From positions 4,154,001 through 4,218,000 of the forward strand of contig NZ_CP163302.1 in NCBI RefSeq assembly GCF_041022165.1: a stretch of 64,000 nt of DNA, given 5' to 3'. The notes beneath the pieces are model-generated. The model searched no databases, had not been told where the DNA came from, and saw nothing but the letters and a program-made list of their open reading frames with translations. The DNA is from Sinomonas sp. P10A9. Lineage in GTDB: Bacteria > Actinomycetota > Actinomycetes > Actinomycetales > Micrococcaceae. Both the position numbers and the translations under genes were made by a program. Shown in pieces: positions 26,187-38,856 of the stretch. Within the stretch, counting starts at the first letter, position 1; every line of letters starts with the position of its first letter.

Positions 26187-27380
26187 ATGACCCTTACCGC
26201 CGCAGACTCCCCCGGATTCGCCAACCCCCTCGCTGCCCTCTCGGGAGGGGAGGCGACCCTTGATGCGATCCGGCACGTCAGGCTGTCCTCACTGACGCTC
26301 CCGCTGGCCACCCCGATCAGCGACGCCAAGGTGCTCACCGGCAGGCAGAAGCCAATGACCGAGATCGTGTTCCTGTTCGCTGAGATGATCACGGAGCAGG
26401 GGCACAGTGGTGTCGGTTTCAGCTACTCGAAGCGTGCAGGCGGGACCGCCCAGTATGCCCATGCCAGGGAGATCGCCGAGAACCTCATCGGTGAGGATCC
26501 GAACGACATCGGACGCATCTACGAGAAGCTCCTGTGGGCCGGCGCCTCGGTGGGCCGCAGCGGCGTCGCGACTCAGGCGATCGCAGCTCTCGACATCGCC
26601 CTGTATGACCTCAAGGCGAAGCGCGCCGGCCTCCCCCTTGCCAAGCTCCTCGGCGGCTACCGCGACTCCGTGCGGACGTACAACACGTCAGGGGGCTTCC
26701 TTCAGGCGCCGATCGAGGAGGTCAAGGAGCGAGCCTCCCGGTCCCTCGCCGAGGGGATCGGCGGGATCAAGATCAAGGTAGGCCACCCGGACCACCGGGT
26801 TGACCTGGCCCGCGTGACCGCCGTGCGCGAGCACCTCGGCCCGGGCGTTCCGCTCATGGTCGACGCCAACCAGCAGTGGGACAGGGCGGCGGCCATCCGC
26901 ATGGGGCGCGCGTTCGAGGAATTCGACCTCACCTGGATCGAGGAGCCGCTGGATGCCTATGACGCCGCCGGCCACGCCCAGCTCGCAGCCTCGCTGGACA
27001 CGCCGATCGCCACCGGCGAGATGCTCTCGAGCGTCGCGGAGCACCTCGCCCTCATCGAGCACCGCTCTGTGGACATCATCCAGCCGGATGCTCCCCGGAT
27101 CGGTGGCATCACACCGTTCCTCCGCCTCGCAGCCCTGGCAGACCAGGCCGGACTCCAGCTCGCACCGCACTTCGCGATGGAGATCCACCTGCATCTCGCC
27201 GCCGCCTACCCAAGGGAGCCATGGGTCGAGCACTTCGAGTGGCTCAATCCGCTGTTCAACGAGCGCCTCGAAACACGCGCTGGCCGCATGATTGTCCCCT
27301 CCCGGCCCGGCCTCGGCTTCACGCTCAGCGATCAGGCCCGCGCCTGGACCACAGACACCGTCGAGTTCGGCGTCAAGTAG
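26187..27380 (+). CDS. Enolase-superfamily acid sugar dehydratase (talarate/galactarate-like)
   Basis: A 397-residue mandelate racemase-type enzyme. The N-terminal capping domain (about 25-150) precedes a barrel with GIGGIKIKVGHP (KxK catalytic lysine), metal ligands in LMVDANQQW, DLTWIEEPL and TPIATGEMLSS, and the general-base His in APHFAMEIHLHLAAAYP. The EIHLHLA stretch, with two histidines, fits the L-talarate/galactarate dehydratase group. The ATG at 26187 follows AAGGAG. It is divergent from an aldarate-type MFS carrier and is followed by a FadR-type regulator, giving a compact uptake-and-dehydration module. The exact sugar acid remains inferred. Confidence 0.9.
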   Translation: MTLTAADSPGFANPLAALSGGEATLDAIRHVRLSSLTLPLATPISDAKVLTGRQKPMTEIVFLFAEMITEQGHSGVGFSYSKRAGGTAQYAHAREIAENLIGEDPNDIGRIYEKLLWAGASVGRSGVATQAIAALDIALYDLKAKRAGLPLAKLLGGYRDSVRTYNTSGGFLQAPIEEVKERASRSLAEGIGGIKIKVGHPDHRVDLARVTAVREHLGPGVPLMVDANQQWDRAAAIRMGRAFEEFDLTWIEEPLDAYDAAGHAQLAASLDTPIATGEMLSSVAEHLALIEHRSVDIIQPDAPRIGGITPFLRLAALADQAGLQLAPHFAMEIHLHLAAAYPREPWVEHFEWLNPLFNERLETRAGRMIVPSRPGLGFTLSDQARAWTTDTVEFGVK

Positions 27381-27439
27381 CCTCGGAACAGCGCACCGGG
27401 CGCGAACCGCCGTCCACCCATCCCCTCAGGAGACCACCC

Positions 27440-28165
27440 ATGTCCCCCGACTCCCCACGGCGCCCCTTGGGTGCAAGCCTCACGGACGGCGTCGTCGATC
27501 GCCTGACCGGCCGGATCGTGGACGGCGGGTTCGCCCCGGGAGACAAGCTCCCGTCCGAGGGCGAGCTTATGGAGCAGTTCGCCGTGAGCCGGACAGTGGT
27601 GCGCGAGGCGCTCTCCCGCCTCCAGGCGGCGGGGCTCGTCGAGACCTACCGCGGGCGGGGAACCTTCGTCCTCGCCCGACCGAGCGAAGAGGTCTTCTCG
27701 ATCGAGGCCGGCTCGGTCCGCACCGTGCCCGAGCGGCTCGAGCTGCTCGACTTCCGCATCGCGGTCGAGGTCGAGGCCGCGAGTCTCGCCGCCCAGCGGC
27801 GCACCCCCGAACAGCTCGACGCGATCGCCCGCGCCCTCGACCTGTTCCGTGCGAGCCGGTCCAAGCCGAGCGGCGCGGTCGACGCCGACTTCCGATTCCA
27901 CACGGCCATCGCGGCCGCCGCGAGCAACCGCTACTACGCGGAGCTGCTCACTTCGCTGGGCCCGACGATCATCGCGATGCCGCAGACACGCCTGCGCGCG
28001 GCCGAGGGACCCGAACGCGACGCGCATTTCGATCGGGTCACCTACGAGCATGAGTCGATCTACGCCGCGATCGAGCGCGGCGATCCCGCCGGAGCCGCGG
28101 CCGCCGTGCGCACCCACCTCGCCAATTCGCGCCAGCGTCTGGCCCTCGGCCCGGACCTCGGGTGA
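27440..28165 (+). CDS. GntR/FadR family regulator
   Basis: A 241-residue regulator. The GntR winged helix (about 12-80) includes GDKLPSEGELMEQFAVSRTVVREALSRLQAAGLVE, followed by YRGRGTFV. The C-terminal FCD domain (about 95-225) has the metal-binding pattern with D-x-x-F-H in DADFRFHTAIAAAA, and later His residues. AGGAGA precedes the ATG at 27440. It follows the dehydratase by 59 bases, so it is co-transcribed and probably represses the aldarate promoter at 26116 until the sugar acid binds. Confidence 0.93.
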   Translation: MSPDSPRRPLGASLTDGVVDRLTGRIVDGGFAPGDKLPSEGELMEQFAVSRTVVREALSRLQAAGLVETYRGRGTFVLARPSEEVFSIEAGSVRTVPERLELLDFRIAVEVEAASLAAQRRTPEQLDAIARALDLFRASRSKPSGAVDADFRFHTAIAAAASNRYYAELLTSLGPTIIAMPQTRLRAAEGPERDAHFDRVTYEHESIYAAIERGDPAGAAAAVRTHLANSRQRLALGPDLG

Positions 28166-28326
28166 CCTTGGGGTACTCCCTCGACCGGCTTGGCGGGACC
28201 GTAGCTCGCCGAGGAGGGCCACGTCGGGCGCGCGGCGCCGCGACTCCTCACCGCCGGGATGCTTCCCGCGTCAGCGACGCGGTGCATCCACGCGGTGAAC
28301 CCTGACGACGGTCTCGCTCGTCGCGG

Positions 28327-28767
28327 TCACGCCTGCGGGGCTCCGGGCATGGGCTCCCCCGCGATGTTCACGAGCCACGCGATGCCGAACTTGTCGGTGA
28401 GCATGCCGAAGGTTGCGCCCCAGATGGCCTTCTCGAGCGGCATCGAGATGACTGCGCCGTCCGAGAGTCCGTCCCAGTACCCGCGAAGCTCTTCCTCGGT
28501 GTCCGGCCCGCCGCTGAGCGAGATCGAGAAATTGGTGCCCGGCTGGTACTCCATGCGCGACGGAGTATCGGAGCCCATGAGCGTGAAGCCGCTCGGCGTC
28601 TCGAGCTGCGAATGCATCACGAGCTGCCCCTCTGACGGATCCTGGGCCGCATGCAGCTCGTCGAACGTCGAGATGGTGAGGTTGCCGCCGAGGACAGACT
28701 GGTAGAACGTCATCGCATCGCGGGCGTTGTCCTTGAAGCTCAGGTACGGATTGAGAGTGGCAGGCAT
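28327..28767 (-). CDS. VOC family protein, PhnB-like
   Basis: A 146-residue glyoxalase-fold protein of the PhnB/3-demethylubiquinone methyltransferase-like type: the opening NPYLSFKDNARDAMTFYQSVLGG, the middle MGSDTPSRMEYQPGTNFSISLSG, and the closing WGATFGMLTDKFGIAWLVNI. These proteins are common stand-alone genes with no settled function. The ATG at 28767 follows AGGGAG. No partner gene is adjacent on the same strand. Confidence 0.92.
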   Translation of the reverse strand: MPATLNPYLSFKDNARDAMTFYQSVLGGNLTISTFDELHAAQDPSEGQLVMHSQLETPSGFTLMGSDTPSRMEYQPGTNFSISLSGGPDTEEELRGYWDGLSDGAVISMPLEKAIWGATFGMLTDKFGIAWLVNIAGEPMPGAPQA

Positions 28768-28888
28768 GATCGCTCCCTTACGTGGTGATGCGGATGGTGG
28801 TGAGGCGGATGGTTGGTGATCCGGACGTCGTGATCCTTGCTGACCCTCGCGAGCCTACGCCGGTCCACCGACACTTTTGAAGGTCCTT

Positions 28889-30136
28889 CTAGCCCGCGAG
28901 GCGCTCCAGATGCGCCACGACCGCGGCCCGCTTGGGCGAGCGCGGCGGCAGGAGGCGAAGAGCGGTACGCCACGCCTCGGCGTCGTCCGCTGCCTCCGGC
29001 AGGCGGAGGTAGTGGAGCACGACGTCGACGGCGGCGCTGCCCACCACCGCTTCCCTCAGCGTCGCCGAAAGCTCGTCGCGCAGCTCCGTGATCGCGGGTG
29101 CCTCGGAGCGCGGCAGCAGCTGCCCGCCGTAGGCGCCGAGGGCCTGCCGATGCGAACCGCGTTCGAGGAGCGCGAGAGCGGTCATCGAATCGACCTCGAG
29201 CCCGTCCACCCGGTACGGCCGCGAGAGCAGCGTGACTCCGGTACCGGAAGCCTCGAGGACCTTCCTGAGGCGCACAAGCTCGGCCCTCAGGGTCACGGGC
29301 GGGACAGGCTGGGCATACAGGCGCTCGGTGAGCTCCTCGGCGGTGAGTCCCCGCGGGTGGCCGGCCAAGAGCACGAGGATCTCGGAATGGCGCGCGCTCA
29401 GGCTCAGCTCGCGGCCAGCCCAGCGCAGCACGCCCTGATCCCGGCCGGTGACGGTCAGGACGGCGCCGATCGCCTGCGCGGAGGCCCGTTCAAGGGTCGG
29501 CGGCCGTACGGTGGCCAGACCGCGGAGCCGCTCCTCGACCGCGGCCACGGCCGCCTTGAGCCACGGCAGGGCATGCACTCCCACAGCCTGCTCGCCGCCC
29601 GTGATGTCGACGACGCCGATGGCCCGGTCCGAGCGCGGGTCGCGGATGGGCATCGCGGTGCAGGAGAACGCCTCGACGAGGGGGCTGAAGTGTTCGGGCC
29701 CGCGAATCTGAACGGCGCTGCCCGTCGCGAGCGCCGTGCCGGGGGCCGACGTGCCCACGCTCGCCTCGGACCAGTCTGCCCCTTCGAGGAAGGCCATGCC
29801 TTCTGCACGGCGCCGCACGCCCGGGTCACCGCCGATCCACAGGAGTCGAGAGCTCGCGTCCCCCACAGCGACGAGGATGCCCGAATCGCGGGCCGGCTCG
29901 ATCAGCAGCTCGCTGATGACCGGCATGACGGACGCGAGCGGGTGCTCGGTGCGATACGAGGAGAGCGCATCGTCGTCGAGGATGCTCGTCACCACGGCAT
30001 CCTCCCGGCGTTCGTGGACGGCGAGGGAGCGCCGCCAGGAGTCGGCGACCACGGCGCGCGGGGCTCCGCCCCCGGGCTCCCCAGGGTCCACGCCTCCCGC
30101 GCCCGCGGAGTGCGGCTGGTCTGCGCGCACGCTCAT
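28889..30136 (-). CDS. GAF-domain transcription regulator (AcoR-like N-terminus, winged-helix C-terminus)
   Basis: A 415-residue regulator. The first part (about 20-190) resembles the sensory half of acetoin-type activators: an N-terminal DSWRRSL, HPLASVMPVISELL, ILVAVGDASSRLLWIGG, and WSEASVGTSAPGTALATG leading into GAF-type CTAMPIRDPRSDRAIGVVDIT. There is no AAA+ sigma-54 domain; instead residues about 240-320 form a winged helix (LSLSARHSEILVLLAGHPRGLTAEELTERLY). The ATG at 30136 follows AAGGGG; an ATG at 30148 has no ribosome site. A GTTGC pair at 30202-30218 lies upstream, like those before the aldehyde dehydrogenase and the FAD monooxygenase. It is a paralogue of 56823-57995. Confidence 0.88.
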   Translation of the reverse strand: MSVRADQPHSAGAGGVDPGEPGGGAPRAVVADSWRRSLAVHERREDAVVTSILDDDALSSYRTEHPLASVMPVISELLIEPARDSGILVAVGDASSRLLWIGGDPGVRRRAEGMAFLEGADWSEASVGTSAPGTALATGSAVQIRGPEHFSPLVEAFSCTAMPIRDPRSDRAIGVVDITGGEQAVGVHALPWLKAAVAAVEERLRGLATVRPPTLERASAQAIGAVLTVTGRDQGVLRWAGRELSLSARHSEILVLLAGHPRGLTAEELTERLYAQPVPPVTLRAELVRLRKVLEASGTGVTLLSRPYRVDGLEVDSMTALALLERGSHRQALGAYGGQLLPRSEAPAITELRDELSATLREAVVGSAAVDVVLHYLRLPEAADDAEAWRTALRLLPPRSPKRAAVVAHLERLAG

Positions 30137-30201
30137 CCACCCCTTCATGTGTGCCGTGGCTCACAAGTGTACGCGCCGATGCTTAGACGCAATCCGGGCA
30201 A

Positions 30202-30218
30202 CGTTGCATCAACGTTGC
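30202..30218 (-). promoter_or_regulatory. GTTGC pair upstream of the first GAF regulator
   Basis: ACGTTGC occurs at 30201 and 30212, spaced 11 bases, 65 bases upstream of the ATG. The match to the pairs at 2330 and 56688 suggests autoregulation or cross-regulation. Confidence 0.5.
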
Positions 30219-30277
30219 GTCCGGGAATCCCGGCTCAGGCGACCTGGGTGGTGCGGTCGACGACGAGCGCCTCCGGG

Positions 30278-30562
30278 TTATCCGCCCGCGATCGACTGGA
30301 TGACCAGGACCTCCGCGCCGGGGGCCACCCGCGTCTCGAGCCCATCCCCCCGCCGCACGTCCTCTCCGCCCACGTACACATTGACGTGACGACGGAGCGC
30401 ACCGCGCTCGTCCCTCAGCCGGCGTCCCAGCACGGGGAACTGACGGGCGACGGCGTCGAGCGCGTCGCGCGCGCACGTCACCGCATCGTCGGGGAGCTCG
30501 AACTCGGTCTTCCCTCCACTCGCTTCCGCAAGGACGGACGGCACGACGACGGTGACGGTCAC
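30278..30562 (-). CDS. MoaD/ThiS-like small protein
   Basis: A 94-residue ubiquitin-fold sulfur-carrier protein. It opens with VTVTVVVPSVLAE, has HVNVYVGGEDVRRGDG in the middle and ends VLVIQSIAGG, the C-terminal Gly-Gly needed for activation by a MoeB/ThiF-type enzyme. The GTG start lies two bases after the stop of the BNR-repeat gene, with GGAGGG inside that gene's end as ribosome site. No molybdopterin or thiamine gene is nearby, so it may serve another thiolation or conjugation pathway tied to its BNR partner. Confidence 0.88.
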   Translation of the reverse strand: MTVTVVVPSVLAEASGGKTEFELPDDAVTCARDALDAVARQFPVLGRRLRDERGALRRHVNVYVGGEDVRRGDGLETRVAPGAEVLVIQSIAGG

Positions 30563-30564
30563 GC

Positions 30565-31671
30565 CTAACCCTCCGGGGCGGCGTCGTGCGCGATGACCGC
30601 CGCCCGCACGCAGAGGACGTCCGGCAGATGGCTGAGCACCTCCTGGAAGGTCCCGCCCTCGTCGGCACTCGCGCACACCGAGCCGCCGCGTGTGCCGAAG
30701 TAGACGCCAACGGGGTCTTCGGTGTCCACGTCGGCTGCGTCCCGCAGCACCGCGTTCCAGTCATGCTCGGCCAACCCGGCGTCGAGGCGGCGCCAGGTGG
30801 CGCCGGCGTCGTCGGTCCGATGGACAGCGAGCCGGCCCTCCGGCGCGATGCGCTCCCAGTCCGAGACCAGGGGGACGACCCACGCCGTGCCGCTCCGTCG
30901 CGGGTGGGTCAGCATGACGAAGCCGAAGTCTGCCGGCAGCCCGTCCGCGATCGACACCCAAGTATCCCCGCTGTCGTCACTGCGGTAGACGCCCCGGTGG
31001 TTCTGGGCGTAGAGGCGGCCGTCGACATCGGCGGCGATCTTGTGCACGCACTGGCCCACCTCGGGCTCCGGGTCAGGGAGGAAATAGGCCGAGATCCCGC
31101 GGTTGCGGGCCGTCCAGCTCGCGCCCGCGTCGGTGCTGCGGTAGACCCCTCCGGCGCTCATGGCGAGATGGACCAGGTTCTCGTCCCGGGGATCGGGAAC
31201 GATCGTATGCACGGCGGCGCCGCCGGCACCCGCGCCCCATCGATCTTTGTCCGGGTGCTCCCACAGGGCGCGGTTCAGCTCGAACGACCCGCCGCCGTCG
31301 GTGGACTTCCACACGGAGATCGGCTCTGCGCCGACCCATACGACACCAGGCCGCTCCTCGGTATCCGGCCGGATCTGCCAGATACGTTCGACGGCGGCGT
31401 CCGCAGCCTCGGGGAAGACAACCGAGCCCTGCGCGGGCTCGGTCCACGTGGTACCGAGATCATCGGAGTGGACCACCGTGGGACCGAAGTGCTCTGAACG
31501 GACGCCTACCAGCAGGCGAGTCCTGCCGCCCCGCGTATCAATCGCGATCGAGGGAATCTCCTGCATGAGGAACTGAGGCGCTCCCACCGTCCAGGTCCTG
31601 CGGTCTTCGCTCGTGGCGAGCCACAGTCCCTTCTTGGTGCCGACGGCGAGAAGGTAGCGGGGTGAATTCAT
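30565..31671 (-). CDS. BNR/sialidase-like repeat protein
   Basis: A 368-residue beta-propeller protein. Asp-box-type repeats appear several times: HSDDLGTTW, KSTDGGGSF, RSTDAGASW, RSDDSGDTW, RTDDAGATW and a last SADEGGTF. It starts RYLLAVGTKKGLWLAT, a common opening in bacterial proteins annotated as exo-alpha-sialidase or WD40/YVTN-like. There is no signal peptide, so it is probably cytoplasmic, and true sialidase activity is doubtful. The start at 31671 is uncertain; an ATG at 31680 is three codons upstream. It is tightly coupled to the MoaD-like gene. Confidence 0.85.
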   Translation of the reverse strand: MNSPRYLLAVGTKKGLWLATSEDRRTWTVGAPQFLMQEIPSIAIDTRGGRTRLLVGVRSEHFGPTVVHSDDLGTTWTEPAQGSVVFPEAADAAVERIWQIRPDTEERPGVVWVGAEPISVWKSTDGGGSFELNRALWEHPDKDRWGAGAGGAAVHTIVPDPRDENLVHLAMSAGGVYRSTDAGASWTARNRGISAYFLPDPEPEVGQCVHKIAADVDGRLYAQNHRGVYRSDDSGDTWVSIADGLPADFGFVMLTHPRRSGTAWVVPLVSDWERIAPEGRLAVHRTDDAGATWRRLDAGLAEHDWNAVLRDAADVDTEDPVGVYFGTRGGSVCASADEGGTFQEVLSHLPDVLCVRAAVIAHDAAPEG

Positions 31672-31988
31672 GCGTCCCATTCGAGCACCGACGCCGTCGC
31701 GGCGACAAGGGAGCGCGGTGGCCACCGGGGAACGCGGCCTGTCCGTCTCCGCAACGCCCGTCCGCAACACTCGAAAAGTCTGGCCCGATGCTGGGCAAAG
31801 GGGCTCACGGGCCTGTAGCCTTCTGGCTAAGTCCACTGGGGCTGACGATTTTGTTGACAGATCATTGAACCCCCCGGCACGATCCGGATTCCGGGGGCCC
31901 CGAACCGCCCCGGAGCGCGTACCCCCCCAATTGCGCGCTTCGGGGCTTCTCTTTGCCGCTCTTTACAAGCTCTTTGCCGCTTAAATGC
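31672..31988. other. Gene-free stretch between the BNR gene and the rRNA terminator
   Basis: I see no coding gene here. CTCTTTGCCGCT occurs at 31949-31960 and 31970-31981 as a direct repeat, and two short C or G runs flank an inverted CCGGGGG/CCCCGG region near 31880-31910. The promoter of the BNR gene should lie in this region but I could not place it. GCAAC repeats at about 31752 and 31765 read as GTTGC on the minus strand. Confidence 0.5.
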
Positions 31989-32022
31989 AGTGGGGCCCCG
32001 ACGTTGTTGTCGGGGCCTCACT
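31989..32022 (-). terminator. rRNA operon terminator
   Basis: Arms of about 14 bases (AGTGGGGCCCCGAC and its near-complement with one mismatch) enclose a GTTGTT loop just beyond the 5S gene. On the minus strand it is followed by GCATTTAAG, a modest T tract. Confidence 0.8.
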
Positions 32023-32034
32023 GTGAATGGTTGT

Positions 32035-32151
32035 CCGGCGGTGTCCTACTCTCCCACACCCTGGCGGGTGCAGTACCATCGGCGCTGTGGGTCTTAGCTT
32101 CCGGGTTCGGGATGGGTCCGGGCGTTTCCCCCACGCTGTGGCCGCCGTAAC
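32035..32151 (-). rRNA. rrf: 5S ribosomal RNA
   Basis: About 117 bases. On the minus strand it begins GTTACGGCGGCCACAGCG, contains the universal CCCGGACCCATCCCGAACCC and AAGCTAAG-type loop segments, and ends GGACACCGCCGG. Ends are estimated by homology and may be off by a few bases. Confidence 0.95.
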
Positions 32152-32344
32152 CCTTGCTCCGCGCGCCCCCGGGTGTGGGGGTGGGGAAGTGTGTGGTCAC
32201 GGTGTTCCGTGAGTCGTTGTTCGGTTGTGGTGTTCTGCTGTGGCTGGTTCCCTGGGGTTTGTTGTCTGGGGACCGTATGGTGGACGCGTAGCATGGTTTC
32301 GTTCCCGCACCCGGGCCGCCCTTTTGGGGGTGGTGGGTGTGGTG

Positions 32345-37538
<5,194 letters not shown>

Positions 37539-37774
37539 AAAACACGCCGACCCGGCACCCCAGGAAAATAAGGCAGCCAGGCCGACAGAAAATGATCCGG
37601 CATCAACACCCGGCACCACACCACAGGGGCGGCACAGCACCGGGCAAAAGACACCAAAAAAACGGCATCAACAAAACTTGGCACACTATTGAGTTCTCAA
37701 ACAACAGGCCCCCACACGTAACGATCCCAACCCGACTTCGAGCCGTTCACATCCCCGTGGAGCAACGAGATTCT
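37539..37774 (-). other. rRNA leader
   Basis: The 236-base leader carries GTTGTTTGAGAACTCAATAG (about 37686-37705), matching the spacer element, then an AT-rich T-run region (around 37650-37665) and sequences able to pair with the spacer downstream of 16S. It is probably an antitermination and processing leader. Confidence 0.75.
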
Positions 37775-37803
37775 ACTCTACCCCATCGAATTCTTGTCTG
37801 CAA
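37775..37803 (-). promoter_or_regulatory. rRNA operon promoter
   Basis: On the minus strand TTGCAG (37803-37798) and TAGAGT (37780-37775) are separated by 17 bases, about 240 bases upstream of mature 16S. Other promoters further upstream may exist but none is as clear. Confidence 0.65.
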
Positions 37804-38060
37804 ATTCCCAATCTCTTGGGGAATGCGTCTGAATTCGTGTCCATCCCCACCTTCCGAGCGCATCTAAATGCTGCCGTTCCGGCGGGATTTTCAGGGGTTC
37901 GGCCGCCTTGCTGGCCTGCGATGTCCTCGCGGCCGCTCCAGCGACTCGTAGAACTTTACCGGCTTGCCGCCTCGCGGCCAAATTGCAGGACTGTGCCCTT
38001 CGCCACACGTGGCCGGAGAGGGATCCGGGTTTGCAGGCCTTGGCATCATCGAACTGGGCG

Positions 38061-38102
38061 ATACCCCCTCTGGGTACTTGTCTTATACCCCCAGTGGGTA
38101 TA
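38061..38102 (+). promoter_or_regulatory. Two CsoR-type operators upstream of csoR
   Basis: ATACCCCCTCTGGGTAC (38061-38077) and TATACCCCCAGTGGGTATA (38084-38102) are imperfect C-run/G-run palindromes, centres about 24 bases apart, ending 12 bases before the csoR ATG. They fit copper-responsive autoregulation. Confidence 0.8.
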
Positions 38103-38113
38103 TCTTCGGTGCC

Positions 38114-38464
38114 ATGGAAACAGTCATTGGTCCGGACTTCCACCCGGGGCCCCCCGCCCATCCAGGTCCCCCGTATGGCTATACCGCTGACAAGGACGCC
38201 TATCTGAGGCGCTTGAGGCGGATCGAAGGCCAGGTCCGAGGTATCGCCCGCATGGTGGAAGAGGACAAGTACTGCATCGACATCCTCACGCAGGTGGCCG
38301 CCGTGACCAAGGCGCTGCACGCCGTGAGCCTCGGTCTGGTCGAGGAACACATCGGCCATTGCGTGGTCGGGGCCGCCAATGAGCCGGACCCCGAGAAGAG
38401 GGCCGACGCCATCGACGCCAAGGTGAAGGAGGCCACCGATGCCATCGGCCGACTCCTGCGGTAG
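38114..38464 (+). CDS. csoR: Copper-sensing repressor CsoR
   Basis: A 116-residue CsoR (DUF156) repressor. The copper ligands Cys54, His79 and Cys83 have the 25- and 4-residue spacing of the mycobacterial C36-H61-C65 triad. RRLRRIEGQVRGIARMVEEDKYC is the family signature. A Pro/His-rich N-terminal tail of about 25 residues may add metal affinity. The ATG at 38114 lies directly after two operator palindromes; the longer open frame would translate through them. copZ and copA follow on the same strand, so copper would release CsoR and induce all three. Confidence 0.96.
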   Translation: METVIGPDFHPGPPAHPGPPYGYTADKDAYLRRLRRIEGQVRGIARMVEEDKYCIDILTQVAAVTKALHAVSLGLVEEHIGHCVVGAANEPDPEKRADAIDAKVKEATDAIGRLLR

Positions 38465-38621
38465 CTCGTGCGGCTGCGGGGGCACCACCCGCAGCACTAC
38501 CGGCGGCAACGCCCGCGCCACAGAGTTCATCCCCCTGTCCCGGCTTTCGTTCAGCCCCGCGCCCGGGGCAGCGGAGATCAGGAAGTCCTCCACCGAGCAC
38601 CCGAACCCGAGGAGCAGCACC

Positions 38622-38852
38622 ATGAGCCACTTCACCACCACCGTGCAGGTCGATGGCATGACCTGCAGCCACTGCATTGCATCCGTCACCGAAGAGATCG
38701 AAGCGATCGACGGCGTCCAGGGCGTCTCGATCAACCTCAACGCCGGCGGCGTCTCCGAGGTGACTGTCAGCTCGGACCGGAAGCTCAAGCACGAGTCCAT
38801 CAGCGAGGCCGTCGCCGAGGCGGGCTACGTCATCGTAGACAGCAACGCCTAG
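38622..38852 (+). CDS. copZ: Copper chaperone CopZ
   Basis: A 76-residue heavy-metal-associated domain protein. Cys15 and Cys18 in VDGMTCSHC bind Cu(I), and the ferredoxin-like fold is complete through AGYVIVDSN. GGAGCAG precedes the ATG at 38622. It ends four bases before copA and would hand copper to the ATPase. The 157-base gap after csoR holds no evident gene. Confidence 0.95.
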   Translation: MSHFTTTVQVDGMTCSHCIASVTEEIEAIDGVQGVSINLNAGGVSEVTVSSDRKLKHESISEAVAEAGYVIVDSNA

Positions 38853-38856
38853 AACC

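Noticed and set aside
31752..31769. GTTGC pair upstream of the BNR gene as another GAF-regulator site
   Set aside because: Spacing is 13 and the orientation relative to its gene is opposite to the other three pairs; kept only as a remark.
31854..31859. TTGACA as a -35 for a plus-strand gene
   Set aside because: No -10 at proper spacing and no plus-strand gene follows before the rRNA operon.
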